Below, piece after piece: positions 50,221 through 61,812 of a DNA stretch of 64,000 bases. A program made the position numbers and the translations under genes. The DNA comes from Owenia fusiformis (taxonomy: Eukaryota; Annelida; Polychaeta; Sabellida; Oweniidae), in contig CAIIXF020000004.1 of assembly GCA_903813345.2 (NCBI GenBank), forward strand, positions 22,939,985 to 23,003,984. The letters are read 5' to 3'. Every line of letters starts with the position of its first letter. Positions within the stretch are counted from its first letter, which is position 1. The notes under the pieces are model-generated. The model searched no databases and was not told the origin of the DNA. It saw nothing but the letters and a program-made list of their open reading frames with translations.

Positions 50221-50928
50221 TTGCTGAAATTAGTCATATGCTCTGACTGTATTTGAAGTACAGTATATCAATCATATTTTTGTAAACTACTATAACTAAG
50301 GAAAAAAGTATATGAATGGTTTGATTTTTAGAAAGGTGTACAGTAACTAATTTATTTCTATCCACTTTGTGCATTCATATAAGAATATGATTGAATGAAT
50401 GAAGAATGAATATTATAGTATACTTTTTTTGATGATTTGTTAAATAGCTCCTGATGAAAAAATGATGAATTTATCATATTTAAAAAAGAAAATGAAATGC
50501 ATTTTGTGGTGCATTTCTTTTGTAAGAGTAGTAGTCTATTATACAGTGTAATATTTTGTTTAAATCACAAGAGTTATCTCATAAAAAGTGAATATGTAAT
50601 GGGATATAATGCACCATGTTTTTTCAATTATGCAATGGAATATGGCATATAAATAAATTGTTTAAGTTATACAATGGAATATATTTTATGAATGTGTTGT
50701 TTAGATTATATTATTATCAGGGAATATTGCTATACCCCATGCGCACCCCTGTATACAAAATGTTCCTGCATTGCACTAACAATATCCAAGCAATAGTGCC
50801 TCCTGACCTTTGAAGCAGGAATGCCCTAAAAGAATTGCTAAGGAGATCTGGTTCCCAAGATCATTTGGATCAAATTGATGAATTGTCATTTACTGTAAAA
50901 CGTTGATTATTATAAAATGGAAACGTGC

Positions 50929-50934
50929 AATAAA
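50929..50934 (+). terminator. Candidate polyadenylation signal of TMTC4
   Basis: AATAAA in gtgcaataaaaatgcatg, 1.4 kb after the stop and just before the dispersed repeat at 50949. An earlier AATAAA lies at about 49950 within the 3' repeat array. Which is used cannot be told. Confidence 0.35.
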
Positions 50935-50948
50935 AATGCATGACTAGT

Positions 50949-51177
50949 CGAACAATAACGTCATTTCGAAGGGCAATATAGTGAAATATTGGACCGAGGA
51001 CCGAATGAACGATATCTAATTTCCTGGGAAAAATTGCCGGTCATTAATTGCATTCTTGACCGGCAATATTGATCACCACTATGACGTCACATATTGCTCA
51101 GGTCGATATAGTAAAATGAATGCCTTCTAAACTAGCACTAAAACCCCTAGAACTGGCCCGGCAAGGTGGTAATAATA
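50949..51177. repeat. Dispersed 'aacaataacgtcatttc' repeat, copy 2
   Basis: Shares block order with 14105-14430, shortened in the middle. It occupies most of the gap between the convergent 3' ends of TMTC4 and the discoidin gene. Confidence 0.65.
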
Positions 51178-51329
51178 CTTTAAAGTACATACCAAGAAAA
51201 TTATTGTGATTTATATACTGTAACAGTAATTGACAGATTAAAAAAATATCTGTCTCATTGAGGATAATTTGTGACCGGTGTATGATAAATTCGAAGTGAC
51301 GCTTTGTTAGAGTTTATATTGAAAATAAC

Positions 51330-51335
51330 TTTATT
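51330..51335 (-). terminator. Polyadenylation signal of the discoidin-domain gene
   Basis: The minus strand reads gtcaaataaagttat, AATAAA about 70 nt after the stop at 51406, a normal distance. Confidence 0.6.
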
Positions 51336-51405
51336 TGACTAAATTAAAAATGTAGTTTCAATTAATATGCCTTAAAATTAAACATCTATTACGATTTTTG
51401 AATTC

Positions 51406-54400
51406 TCATTGGTGACACGCGATGACATCAAATCGTAAGGCAGGGGCACCATGCCAACTTTTCGGTCCGATTCGGATGTATCTTGCTTTGACTGACTGAA
51501 AAGTGTTCATTACTGGTGTATGTCTATCTTTATTTCCTCTGAATGTCTGGAAAAATATTTCAAAATATTATTTAAAAACCATGTCATAAACGCCGTTATG
51601 TATTAACTAAAGTATATAGTAATATATTCGCACTGATAAGTAGTCATACTGTATTAATTTTAATGCCCGAAAGAGAAGACTTACTTCGATGTCAGGTATG
51701 ACCTTTACAGAACTTACGTGTACATGTTATTTACTTTATTTACTTAGCAATGAATCTCGCTCTCACTATCTCATACTACAATCGATCTTATTAACTATTA
51801 TAAACATTGAAGTTAACATACCACATGGCCATCTGCCTTAACAATTTCGGTAAATGATGAATTAGTCCCTTGGAGACTGTGTGAGATTGTGTAAGACTTC
51901 ACCCACCAATCCCCATTAGCAAAGCCTTGTGTTACTACGCCATTTATCTGCCATACTTCACCGAGGTCAAATTGGATCCACTGATGAAGATCTCTTTCTT
52001 TAGGAACCCAGCCATGACTCGCTCTGCTGAATGAGGTTATGTAACGTTTAATGGGTGAATAAAGTTCACGGCTTCAGTCCATAATCAAAGTGAATAATCA
52101 AATCGAATGCACAGCCCTTTGAAGTAAAATTAAACAATCAATCAATAGAAAGGGTAAATGATATTAATTTTCTTGGAGTAATCATTGAGTCGAAGTTAAT
52201 ATGGGCTGCCCATATAAATGCTATTTGCTCCAAAATTTCAAATTTGATAAGATTAAAATATTAAACAAGACATAAATTTGTGTCTCGTTATATATTTTTT
52301 TTGGAGGGGGGGGGGGTCTCGAATCCCTCCCCCCATTCACACACAAAAAATGTTTTCATGTTTAACCAACTTCGCATTGTAATCACAGGGGTGTTATTAA
52401 AAAGACACCAGGGATGGCCACGAAAAAAATGGAGGCGACACGAATGTCCGCGCTTGCGCAGAAGAAAATTAGGGCCCCAATTTTGAAAAATGCCCAGCAA
52501 TGCCCTAATGTTGTTAAAATGACTAGTTAGTTCATTTAGGCAGAACAAAATTCGAGCCAAATTATCATGGCCTGTATAATAATAGCTTGCGAGGGACGTA
52601 GCCCGGGGGCATGCTCCCGCCTGGAAAATGTTGAAGTTTTGGGCTGATTCAGTGTGTTCTGAGCGATTCTAGGATCAAAATATATTTAAAAGAACATTGG
52701 TATTTTATCATAAGCTTCTTTCTCTGATCATTACTTGACATTGAAGAATACTTCATTTTTCGAAAACCACCCATTCCCACCGCCATCCCACTTTTTATTA
52801 CCCAACTTACAATTATTCATTATGTTTACAATAAAATATCATATTCTGTTTGGCAAAACAATTTATCTAGTTTTGTTACATCAATGTTTTAGAGTGAAAC
52901 TTCACGTTTGTAGTCATAGACTCGATTGGGAGTATCCTACCCTTTGCATTCGTTCGACATCGCTTCTTAAAAGAGAGTTTTGTCTTCGTCGGTAGTTTAT
53001 AACTCTAGAGACTTTCCGCGTAGGTTAAGTGGAAGACGACGGGAAGTATTGGTCAACTTTGAACAGATTTTCGGATGATTTCAAAACTGCTCCGTTTAAT
53101 GCCCAAAATGTTCACGAAGCAATTGAGGGTTGTAATGGGCGTCCCTTCGAGAAGAATGAACAAAAATAAGGAAAGAACTGGCGAGGTAACTAGACTTATT
53201 GTAGAAATCTGTGAACATTTGCGTTATCTCACAGCTGGGGACCCATACGCCGCTAAAACAAGGGACTCTGTACAAGAATAGAATGCACCAACAGAAAGAC
53301 ATTTTTTTACTTTGTGTGGAACAATAAAATATATTTCCGAAGCTTGTTTAAACAAAATAGCATATACAACATTTTCTTAGACTTCCCAATATTATAGTTG
53401 TACAAAGGAAAGTTTGGTTGCTTTAACGAAAAGTATTCAAAAAATTAAAACAAAAAAAACCAAATCGATCAAAATTAAGATAAACCTTTAATTTTATTAA
53501 TAAGATACAATTTTAAATCAACCAAATTTTCCAATATTGGGAGACATAATTACCACGTTGTGTTTATGTCATTTTGTTCCAATGAAGTTCGAATAGATGT
53601 TTCATTTCATTCCGAACATATGATACCAAGAACAATATAGAGAAAAGTATATATTATATCTATTTCAAATTATATTGTACAGTTACCATTCAAAAGATGA
53701 CCATTAAATTGACAATTGTGTAAAATTTTCAGAATTTTTTGATGACTGGCATGTGCTATACAGTATCGCCATGCGAACTTGATGTGAAACATAATCTCAA
53801 TTTCCGTAGGACAAGAGGTCATCACTTTTAATGAAATGGTATGATTTATTTCTTAATTAATGTCAACAAAACCACTGATACGGAATGGTGTAAACGGGAC
53901 CGTGTGAATGTGATGAACTGAACAACTATGTGTTCGAAAAACTCATAATTGAGTATTTGTATTAACTCACCCAAGTCTTGCAGATCTAACCGAAAAGAGT
54001 TCTGATGAGGCTGTTAAACTGCTGTCAAGAAACCTGTGATGTTCTCCAGTAAGCATAAATTCATTCAAACATTCATCTAAGGATGAAAAAACATCCTTCG
54101 AAATTGAAAAACATTAAAGTAATGGCAGAATATTTTGACCCTTCTTACAGTTCGAAAATATTGTAATCTTAATCGGCATACATTCATGGTTGTGCTGAAA
54201 TCGTTCATAAATGAAGTTCTGTAACCTTGTATGGTGCACAAAAATTCATAAATGGTCAATGATATAATCCCAACTAACAAAAGCAAATTAAAAACATAAG
54301 GCTGTAACAATAAGCTTTAAAAAAATTATACAATGTTTGATGAGTTATACCCCCCACTGTGAACTTGGATTCCATTTTGATCTAACTTTTCAGTTGAAAT

Positions 54401-56615
54401 TTTACATTATGCTCTTGATATATAATAATTCATACTTTTTGTACTTATTTATTATCTATTCACAAGAAATCTTTTAAAACGATTATGTCTTTCAAAAATG
54501 GACCCCTGCTTAAATCTCAAATAAATGATAAACGGTAATATTGTGTGGCTCTCAACAAGCAATACCATATTCAGTGATATTAAATATATCAATATAATTT
54601 ATAAAAATGATTGCAACTTGAACATGAGGTAATTTTAAAATTATTGTCCATTCCTTTAACACTAGTAGTTCAGCATAATAACGCTAATTTTACCTTTCAT
54701 GATTTGTTATAATCTTACACGTTTCGTAATGGCCATGTACATACTGGTAGTGTATTATTACCTTGTACTACTTGCTGACCATAATGCGATCTATTTTTCT
54801 GCTCACACAAAATACCAGTAAGGTCGTCTTTAAGTTCTGCTGCTACCAATGATGCATTGCAAACCCCTAAGTCAGATAATAATTAGACGATTGTAAAGTA
54901 TCGTTCTACTTTCTTTGCAGGATATGACATTTCCCCATGCCATCAGCGTTTTTCTTTTGAATTAACAACTTAACAATTTATCAAACATGTATAATGTCGG
55001 TCGGATGTGCCGAAGGTCACATAGTTTTTACGATGTGAATTAAAGTTACGGTCATCTTAATTAATGTGATGCATTCCAGTCATCGGGTCGTGTGTTTATT
55101 GGCAGCAACTATTTGTACTATTTTATATACATAGGTAAACTCCATGTCATTACCCGTTTTGCCTTTAGATGGCGTTGAGTGATGTGCATCTACGATCTTC
55201 TCCATCTGCTCATTGAAAGCATTTATAACTTCTTCCAATTTCGCTGAATCCAATTGTTACGCGGTATATGGCATACATTCATGGTTGCGCGGTATTTGTG
55301 ATACGGGTGAATATGCCATACTCACCTGCGGTATATGGCATATTCCACAGGTGAGTATGCGATATTCCGCAGTGAATATGCGATACATCGATTTCAGTGA
55401 ATACCCGATACTCACCTGCGGAATATGTCATACTCACTTGCGGAATATGCCATATACCGCAGGTGAATATGACATATACCGCAGGTGAAAACGTGATACA
55501 GAAAGCCTTGATTTGATTGGTTGCGAGAATCGACTCTAAATGTAAAACTACGCTGGATAACCAATATAATTAGTGCGTCGAGTACTAATATATGAATCCT
55601 GGATTGATTGAGTAAGTATATTACGCGAGATTGGTGACTGAAACTTCTGCTGAGTTAATATATTCGATACACAGTACTGTTGATTCAGAAATCATTATAA
55701 TAAATTATAATGATTTACTTGTTCGTTCAATCGATGCAATTGACAATTGCGTACTTCCGTATCACGTTCTCATTGGTTAGTGTGTATGCCATATACCGCA
55801 GGTGAATCTGTCATACACCGCTAGTGAATATGCCATATTCGTTGCGGAATATGACATATTTTTGTATCGTGTTTACCGCGTAACACCAATGAAACATTTC
55901 GTATTCCTTTTATAAAATAAGTATTTTTGCTTATTATAAACTTTTAATTCAGAGATAAAATATAAATGCATTTACGTCATTGACTGTTATTTTCACCATT
56001 GTCGTAAACGAAGTTTAGTTCAGCGCAAAAGTGTCAGTGGACGTGGGTTAGGCCAAATTTGATTGTGGTACGATAGCCTATTATGAACATAGTCAAGTTT
56101 AAATTCTATCAAGACGTGCCGACCAGAGGTTCAAAAACCAACTTGGCCTTTACCAACATTTTCCGGTGGTTGTAAACTTTAAACCATCCTTGGTGGGGCG
56201 GGGAACGGCCTAATGCCCCCCCCCCCCCTAGATCCGCCAGTAAGAAGTACGTCGATGCCCTTTACATACCTTTAGAAGAGACCCCACTGTCAGCAGTATC
56301 ATCTCTCTGCTTTTTCAGGTCAATCATATTTTCTTTTATTTCAAGAACATTGTCTCTAACGTTGGATTCACCATCCCTTAAATTGGACACATCATCCCGC
56401 AGATTTGATACCTCGTCTCGTATGCTGGCTAATTCATCCGTAATGTATTCTTTCAAGGTTGTCTGACTCGTAACCAATGTATTGACCGCATTCTTAAGGT
56501 TCAGAAGATCAGCTTTGGTGACTCCTTGTCCAGTTCCACCTGGTTTCGTCTGAGCTGCCCCGATTGAGATACAGCCAAGGCATAATATTGCGCATTTGAT
56601 CATCAAGCCTTTCAT
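51406..56615 (-). CDS. Secreted coiled-coil plus F5/8 type C (discoidin) domain protein, complete, six exons
   Basis: Exons: 56270-56615 (ATG at 56615), 55154-55243, 54762-54866, 53971-54043, 51822-52026, 51406-51546 (stop included). All are GT-AG with consistent phases, giving 319 residues. Signal peptide about 1-20 (MIKCAILCLGCISIGAA). Residues ~32-105 form a coiled coil with the repeated words LRDDVSNLRD, and exon 2 adds more helix (LEEVINAFNEQMEKIV). From about residue 182 to the end is an F5/8C domain: DSSLTASSE, SHGWVP, QWIQFDLGEVWQINGVVTQG, GNKDRHTPVMNTF, ARYIRIGPKSWHGAPALRF and a Cys three residues from the end. Such domains bind glycans, phospholipids or receptors outside the cell. 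Coiled-coil oligomerisation plus a discoidin domain suggests a multivalent lectin-like protein (inference). Exons 2 and 3 are both phase 1-1, so either can be skipped in frame. Confidence 0.88.
52120..52264 (+). mobile_element. LINE reverse-transcriptase fragment
   Basis: The plus strand reads VNDINFLGVIIESKLIWAAH followed by INAICSKISNLIRLKY and a stop. This is the block after the RT catalytic centre in many non-LTR elements (FLGV-x-ID-x2-L-x-W-x2-HI). About 45 codons remain. It lies in the discoidin-gene intron between exons 53971-54043 and 51822-52026, antisense to it. Confidence 0.65.
53600..53790. repeat. Fragment related to the mariner element at 32778-33720
   Basis: agagaaaagtatatat, ccattcaaaagatgaccatt, aaattgaca and aatttttgatga follow in the same order as in 33395-33500. 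Ends not found; intron of the discoidin gene. Confidence 0.5.
55255..55885. mobile_element. MITE-like element, perfect 12-bp TIR and 5-bp CCAAT duplication, adjacent to a splice acceptor
   Basis: Ends TGTTACGCGGTA and TACCGCGTAACA are exact inverted repeats. CCAAT lies on both sides (55250-55254 and 55886-55890). The left 245 bp and the right 100 bp are packed with alternating forward and reverse copies of a ~24-bp word (aatatgccatataccgcaggtg). The middle is unique and non-coding. It lies in intron 1 of the discoidin gene, with its left end 9 bp outside the exon 2 acceptor AG. Confidence 0.82.
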
Positions 56616-56639
56616 GTTAATGTTGCTGTTGAAAATGGT

Positions 56640-57690
56640 GGTTCACTAGTACTAACGATATCGTATTTTTAAGTATTGGGCTTGTAAAATACACGCAAAC
56701 ATCTTTCTAATTTTGTTTTGATCTAAAGGATATCACACATAAAAAGTGTTGCCAAAGGGAAAATGAAAATGAGGTTACAGTTTTGAATTCTTAACACTTC
56801 TTTTGCAAACACCTTATTGTCGGGACTATTAATTGACTTTATTTGTCTCGAGTGGTACCAATTTCTTATACCGACGGCTAGCAGCTAGCTTTACTCATAT
56901 ATGAGGGATTGATCAGTTTAATCGTGGTATATCTTTATATTGATCTCATGTGATAATGAAAACCTGTAAATTATAAAAGCGCTATACTTACTAAATAGTG
57001 TGCCTATTCCTTTTATCCCTAAGCTGTTGTACCTATGATACAACCTCTTATACAAAACAACGTATGTGTCATATTAACAAATTGCAGTTTAGTATTTAAT
57101 CATGCGAATCGAGAGAAAACAACGAATACATAAATTTCAACATGCGTAATTACGTTTTAAAATGTATTATTTGTTTGAGGAAAAACAATAAAACCATTCA
57201 TAATTTACAATGCCTGTTTTATGATATAACTTCAAATGCTTAGTTATGACACACGATATATAACATTTTAACATTTTCAGGCATTACTCAATAAATGGTT
57301 GGGCCAAAAAAATTATTGGTTGGGCCATAAATAGCTCGTACATCCTGTCGGTCAGAGCTCTTGCTACTGACGAATCGAAGTACGACACTGAACACAGACA
57401 AAAAAGTAAAAAAGTAGACTCCTAGGAAAAAATGTTAAGTGTCTCATTTGAATATGCCATTCATTCAGTTACTGGTGGCTGAAAATGGAATCCTTTAATA
57501 TTGATCTACTCTTTTGGGGGTAAAAGTACACGTTTTACAACTTGCATCGGGAATCGGGATCGACAATACACATTATCATGCCTAACCATCGACAACGTAC
57601 AGTGACAAATATACCGTCGTACACTAAGGCTCACTTGAAAAAATGAATGTAAGCCATACATTCCAAAAAAACTCTTTTAAAATGACTTAC
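56640..57690. other. Spacer between discoidin gene and P450 fragment, nothing recognised
   Basis: AT-rich. I searched by eye for further P450 exons on the minus strand (heme loop FxxGxRxCxG, ExxR) and saw none. A short direct repeat, ggttgggcca, occurs at 57298 and 57321. The discoidin promoter should lie near 56640-56800 but no clear element is visible. Confidence 0.45.
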
Positions 57691-58172
57691 CGCAATTGTA
57701 GCTACATTGGCCATTGTGTGCCACATGTCATCATTGGGGTTAAAAGGTTCACCGTTATATATTAGAAAAGCTTCAACGCATTTCAAATTTTGATCCTGGC
57801 TCAGTTCTTGAATTCTCAAAACTCCCTTCCCGTATTGCCTCAGTCTTTGATGTGCGACTTTCCGAAAATATTTCCATTTTTCATCAGATGTTCCTGTTAA
57901 GATGTCATGAAAGCCTGTCAGCATTTTATAACGACCATTGTTGGGGCTGCCCATACAATCAACACTTTTCGTCTCAAGATCTTCGTATATCGCCTCACCA
58001 TTCACGACGACAATATCCGCTACCCCAAGTTTGAGCTTGAAAACATCGCCATACTTTTGCCGCCATCTTTCCATTTGTGACCATGGGGGTTTACAGTCTC
58101 AAACTCCCACCAGTTTCCAAAAATAGGCCAACCGGGTGGTCCAGGTGCGTTGGATTTTTTTCCTTCCTGCAT
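57691..58172 (-). pseudogene. Orphan cytochrome P450 N-terminal exon (clan 2, CYP1/CYP17-like), frame-broken
   Basis: The minus strand reads APGPPGWPIFGN (proline-rich hinge after a P450 membrane anchor). After a change of reading frame near 58068-58076, it continues RWRQKYGDVFKLKLG, GFHDILTGTSDEKWKYFRK (helix C W-x2-x-RK region) and NDDMWHTMANVATIA, ending at a normal donor gcg|gtaagt (57690). P450s of this clan are ER mono-oxygenases of about 500 residues; only about 155 are present. No anchor helix, I-helix, ExxR or heme-binding Cys loop is found on the remaining minus strand before the discoidin gene starts at 56615. The frame change is a net loss of one base (or gain of two). Most likely a pseudogene fragment; an assembly indel plus unseen exons is the alternative. 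Confidence 0.7.
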
Positions 58173-58190
58173 ATTCACCCCGGAATAGCC

Positions 58191-58220
58191 TGACAACGGT
58201 AAAGTCAGATACCGTTGTCA
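58191..58220. repeat. 11-bp perfect stem hairpin, shared with 63824-63853
   Basis: tgacaacggta, loop aagtcaga, taccgttgtca. About 90 bp of flanking sequence (ccggaat..., ggcggacttaaccgtcgc, caatcac) is also shared with 63812-63905 at lower identity, so both belong to one repeat or duplicated segment. Confidence 0.75.
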
Positions 58221-58555
58221 CAAATGGCGGACTTAACCGTCGCCTCAATTCTTCAATCACTTGGTCCTCGTTTCACCATTTTTTGGATGTAGACATCATA
58301 TACTGGACATTAATTTAAAAAAAGTTAATATCATAAGCATTTCTAACTTGACCTAAAATATAGCACTTCAGATCCAGAGTATATAGCTTATTTGTGTAAA
58401 GAACTGATAAATAGCTATATTATTTGAATACTTAATTATACCGCAATGTTTATTCAATCGTCAACAGTAAGTATGATGATTTGTATAAGTAAATAACAAA
58501 AACTGTGTATAAGTAAAGAACAAAAAGTTACGTTCGACACGAGTTCAACAACATA

Positions 58556-59428
58556 CACTCCCCTCCATAAGTTTGGCAACCTTTTTCCCCCATTGAACTA
58601 CGTGTTAAAGCCTCTTTACCTTTGAATTTTTATTTACTTAACCTGCGATGAAAATACTTATACTATAGATGGAAACGTAATTTGACTTTAATTCCAATAC
58701 CTCCAAATTTTCTCAATTTTTTCCTCAATTACAATAGGTCGAAAATTGATGATGAATTTGATGAATTTTTGAAAATCGACATTCCCATGTTAACCAATGG
58801 GAAATGGTAGGTTTGCCGCAAGTCATATGACAGAATATCCATCCATCCGAGTCCTTGCAAAAAATACGAGTTAGGCAGGTAATTGAATTTGCGAACTTTA
58901 TTTAATAAAAAATTGATATGTTTCTTCAGGTTCAACAAAGTTATAGGGCTTTAAAGTCAAAATTGTTTTTCAAAAAACCTCTCCCATTGAAATAACACAG
59001 GAGGCGAAAAATAATTTTCAAAAATGACTTTGAAGCGCTGTAACTTTAATATTCATCAAATAAACTAAACACTTAGTGTTCAAAAAAGTTAGATAATTCA
59101 ATTTTCTATATGAAAATATTTTTTGCTGAATCTTTTACTGAAAAGATATCCTGATTTCTGATTTGCCCCAAACCCTCCATTTCCCATTGGATTACATGAG
59201 AATGACGATTTTCAAAAATTCATCAAATTTACCATCAATTTTCGACCTATTGTAATGGAGGAAAAAATTGAGAAAATTTGGAGGTATTGGAAATAAAGTC
59301 AAGTTACGTTTCCATCAATATCATAAGTTATTTCATCGCCGGTTAAGTAAATAAAAATTCAAACGTAAAGAGGCTTTAACACGTAGTTCAATGGAGAAAA
59401 AAGGTTGCCAAACTTATGGAGGGGAGTG
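58556..59428. mobile_element. Foldback DNA transposon with ~265-bp TIRs and TA duplication
   Basis: Starts cactcccctccataagtttg and ends with its reverse complement, flanked by TA (58554-58555 and 59429-59430). The arms stay about 90% identical for about 265 bp, through ccaatacctccaaattttct and caataggtcgaaaattgatg. About 340 bp of centre with no transposase. Termini and TA target fit Tc1/mariner-type mobilisation. Confidence 0.82.
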
Positions 59429-59544
59429 TACATCGAGTCAAATTATTTGTTCAATCTCGTCTATTTTAATTGTTCGAATCAGATATAGATATGCTTGTTC
59501 AAGTATCAATAAATCATCTTCCCACTTTGTCATTGGATTGTTTT

Positions 59545-59950
59545 TGTATTGTATTGTATTGTATTGTATTGTATTGTATTGTATTGTATTGTATATCTTT
59601 ATTGCCCATAATGAAATGGAGATACAAGTTATATGTACAGTAATGTAAAATAGAAGTACAAATTATGACAAAGTTATATACATATTAGACATATAAAAAC
59701 CATTCAACGAGTAAAATGCTCGTAAGGTTGAGTCAGGTACTGTAAGTGTCTCAAACATAGTCACTGTTAGACCGCACTCTATATTGTTTGAAAATGATTT
59801 GTCCTATCTCTTTTAAGAGAACAATTGCAGTTGGATTTGGCACAACATTCATCCCAAAATTGTATTGTATGAAAATTGTAACAATAAATAAAAGAGGACC
59901 TATTGCTCTACGTTGACTAACTGTGGCTACGGCTAAAATCATTTTGCACT
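59545..59950 (-). mobile_element. LINE 3' tail ending in a (TATTG)n / (CAATA)n microsatellite
   Basis: About ten copies of tattg (59545-59594) are followed on the plus strand by tatctttattgcccataatg, aaatggagatacaagtta. Read on the minus strand this is a 3'UTR ending in ...gggcaataaagatatacaatacaataca, the typical end of CR1/L2-like LINEs with a short tandem 3' tail. No ORF is recognisable in the 350 bp upstream. Confidence 0.6.
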
Positions 59951-61812
59951 TTGATTTTCATCAAGAATGTGATGCAAACCAGCAATACATAGTAGTACTA
60001 CGGATAATGGGCTCACATGGTGTTGCTCAAAATGGCCCATGATGGCTAAATTGGCAGACAAAAAAAAACGATATAAATTTCTTCCAATTTTTTTACACAA
60101 TTATCTCACCAAACGACTGTTTACAGTGACATGTGATTTAACAAAGTAGGACACTTGAAATCAGTTAAAAATATACTAAATTGTCAAAAAGTCAATTTTC
60201 CGCAACTAAAATAGGCACGGGAGTAGTATAGTGTGCGTATTTCATGGTTCCGTCCTATAGGACCCGATGATGAAATCTGATGAAATACGGGATTCCCCAA
60301 CGTTTTTCGATCGTACCCCAACGTAATACGGTATTCCCTAACGTTTCCCGAACGTTCAGACGATTTCCGAACGTTTTAGTGACGCAAGAGTTGACTTCCG
60401 TGGATGACTGATTGGTCGCTTGACTTCCGGAGTGAGGTCAGTGTGAATTTTCTCGGATGAGAAGCTCTGCTTGGTCAAATACGAATGATACAGTTTCGTA
60501 AAAGTAAAACGATTCTCGAACGTTTAGGCGATATCCAAACGTCTTTTTGACGTCAGTGTTCCGAGGATGATTGATACTCTCCGATCGTTCGTTTGACTTT
60601 CGGAGACAATTGATAAGATAATAAAACCAAATGACAAATGATTTATCTGTTACCTATTACCTCTATAAAAAGTGACTATATAGCCTAGATTATAAAATAC
60701 AAAATGGATAGAGGTTTGGCACTCATTACAATGAATATGGAAATAGATAGAAACGTTGTTACTACATATTTGTTCTTTGTTTGCCTAGTATGGGAATACC
60801 ATCGCAGCAAGAAATCTGTATGTCACATATCAACATCCTACCAACGTTTCTCGAACGTATTCTCCGACGCCGGGTGAAATACAAGATTTCCTACACCCCC
60901 ACAGTTCCAAAGCCCCCATCCCTGGTCATATAGGACCTACTGGATGATAATGTTCAACGTTCTCGAACGTATTCTCCAATGCTGGATGAAATACGAGATT
61001 TCCTACAACCCCACACTTCCGTAACCCCGACAAACTATGGACTTTACTTTCTACATTCCAAAATTAGGCAATGGAACAAAGTCGTAAAGCTGACATGCGA
61101 AATTCTCTGTCATTTTTAAAGACATAATAGAATACTTTTGCTTTGATTTTGAATAGGCAAATCGTTTGAAATGCGTTTCAGAGTATTCGATTCCTCATGT
61201 ATTCTCTAAACCAACATGAACTATTTGATCATTCTTGACATATATTTTAAGATTAATTACTCAAATGTAACTATTTATTGCCCAGTTCTCAGTTTAGTCA
61301 CACAACAAAATCATTAAAATAAGTATATTCTTACAACTAAGGGGCAACAATGTGTCATAAAGTTCTAAAAAAGGAAATTTTATAAAAAATAAAGAATTCT
61401 TAAGGAAGTGTCGAGACAATTCTTTCACAGGTGACTACTTTAAGATGTATTGTTGTTAAGTCTCGACAAAATGGAAGATACTTACTAAACTTCTACAAGC
61501 AAAAGTCAGCGTTTCTACGTGAAATGCAGTGAAATCCCTAAAGTGAAATGGATATTTCTACATTAAACGACACGGGAAATGACAGCAAGATATTGAAAAT
61601 ATAGATAGTTCTACGTGTACATGTATACACTAAATATTCGTCTTTTGTTTTTCTTAGCGTAGTACGGGGAATACCATCACAACAGGAAATCCAGAGGTCA
61701 AAGTAACCCTCGTAAACATAATACGACAGCCTACGTCACTCAATGTCTATCCTGGCTGTTTACGGGTTAGATAAATAGTTTTGCCTGTACATATTTTACG
61801 ATATGAGAATAC
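59951..61812. other. Unassigned region with ACGTT/GAACGTATT-rich segment
   Basis: 60240-61030 carries many aacgttt and cgaacgt words and two loosely repeated blocks (tcgaacgtattctcc, gaaatac-agatttcctaca, ccccaca-ttcc at 60845-60910 and 60960-61020). A gggaataccatc block repeats at about 60791 and 61660. No gene is recognised. Confidence 0.4.

Noticed and set aside
52280-52560. Overlapping frames on both strands with poly-G/C runs
   Set aside because: Low-complexity GGGGGG tract in a discoidin-gene intron; no domain and no splice context.
53075-53281. 68-codon plus-strand frame, weakly protein-like
   Set aside because: No recognisable family, and another frame over the same stretch looks equally protein-like; could be a decayed transposon piece, not enough to call.
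55213-55488. 91-codon plus-strand frame rich in repeated RYxxLTCGI words
   Set aside because: It is translation of the short palindromic words of the MITE at 55255-55885.
58136-58318. 60-codon plus-strand frame
   Set aside because: Antisense to the P450 fragment and the shared hairpin segment.
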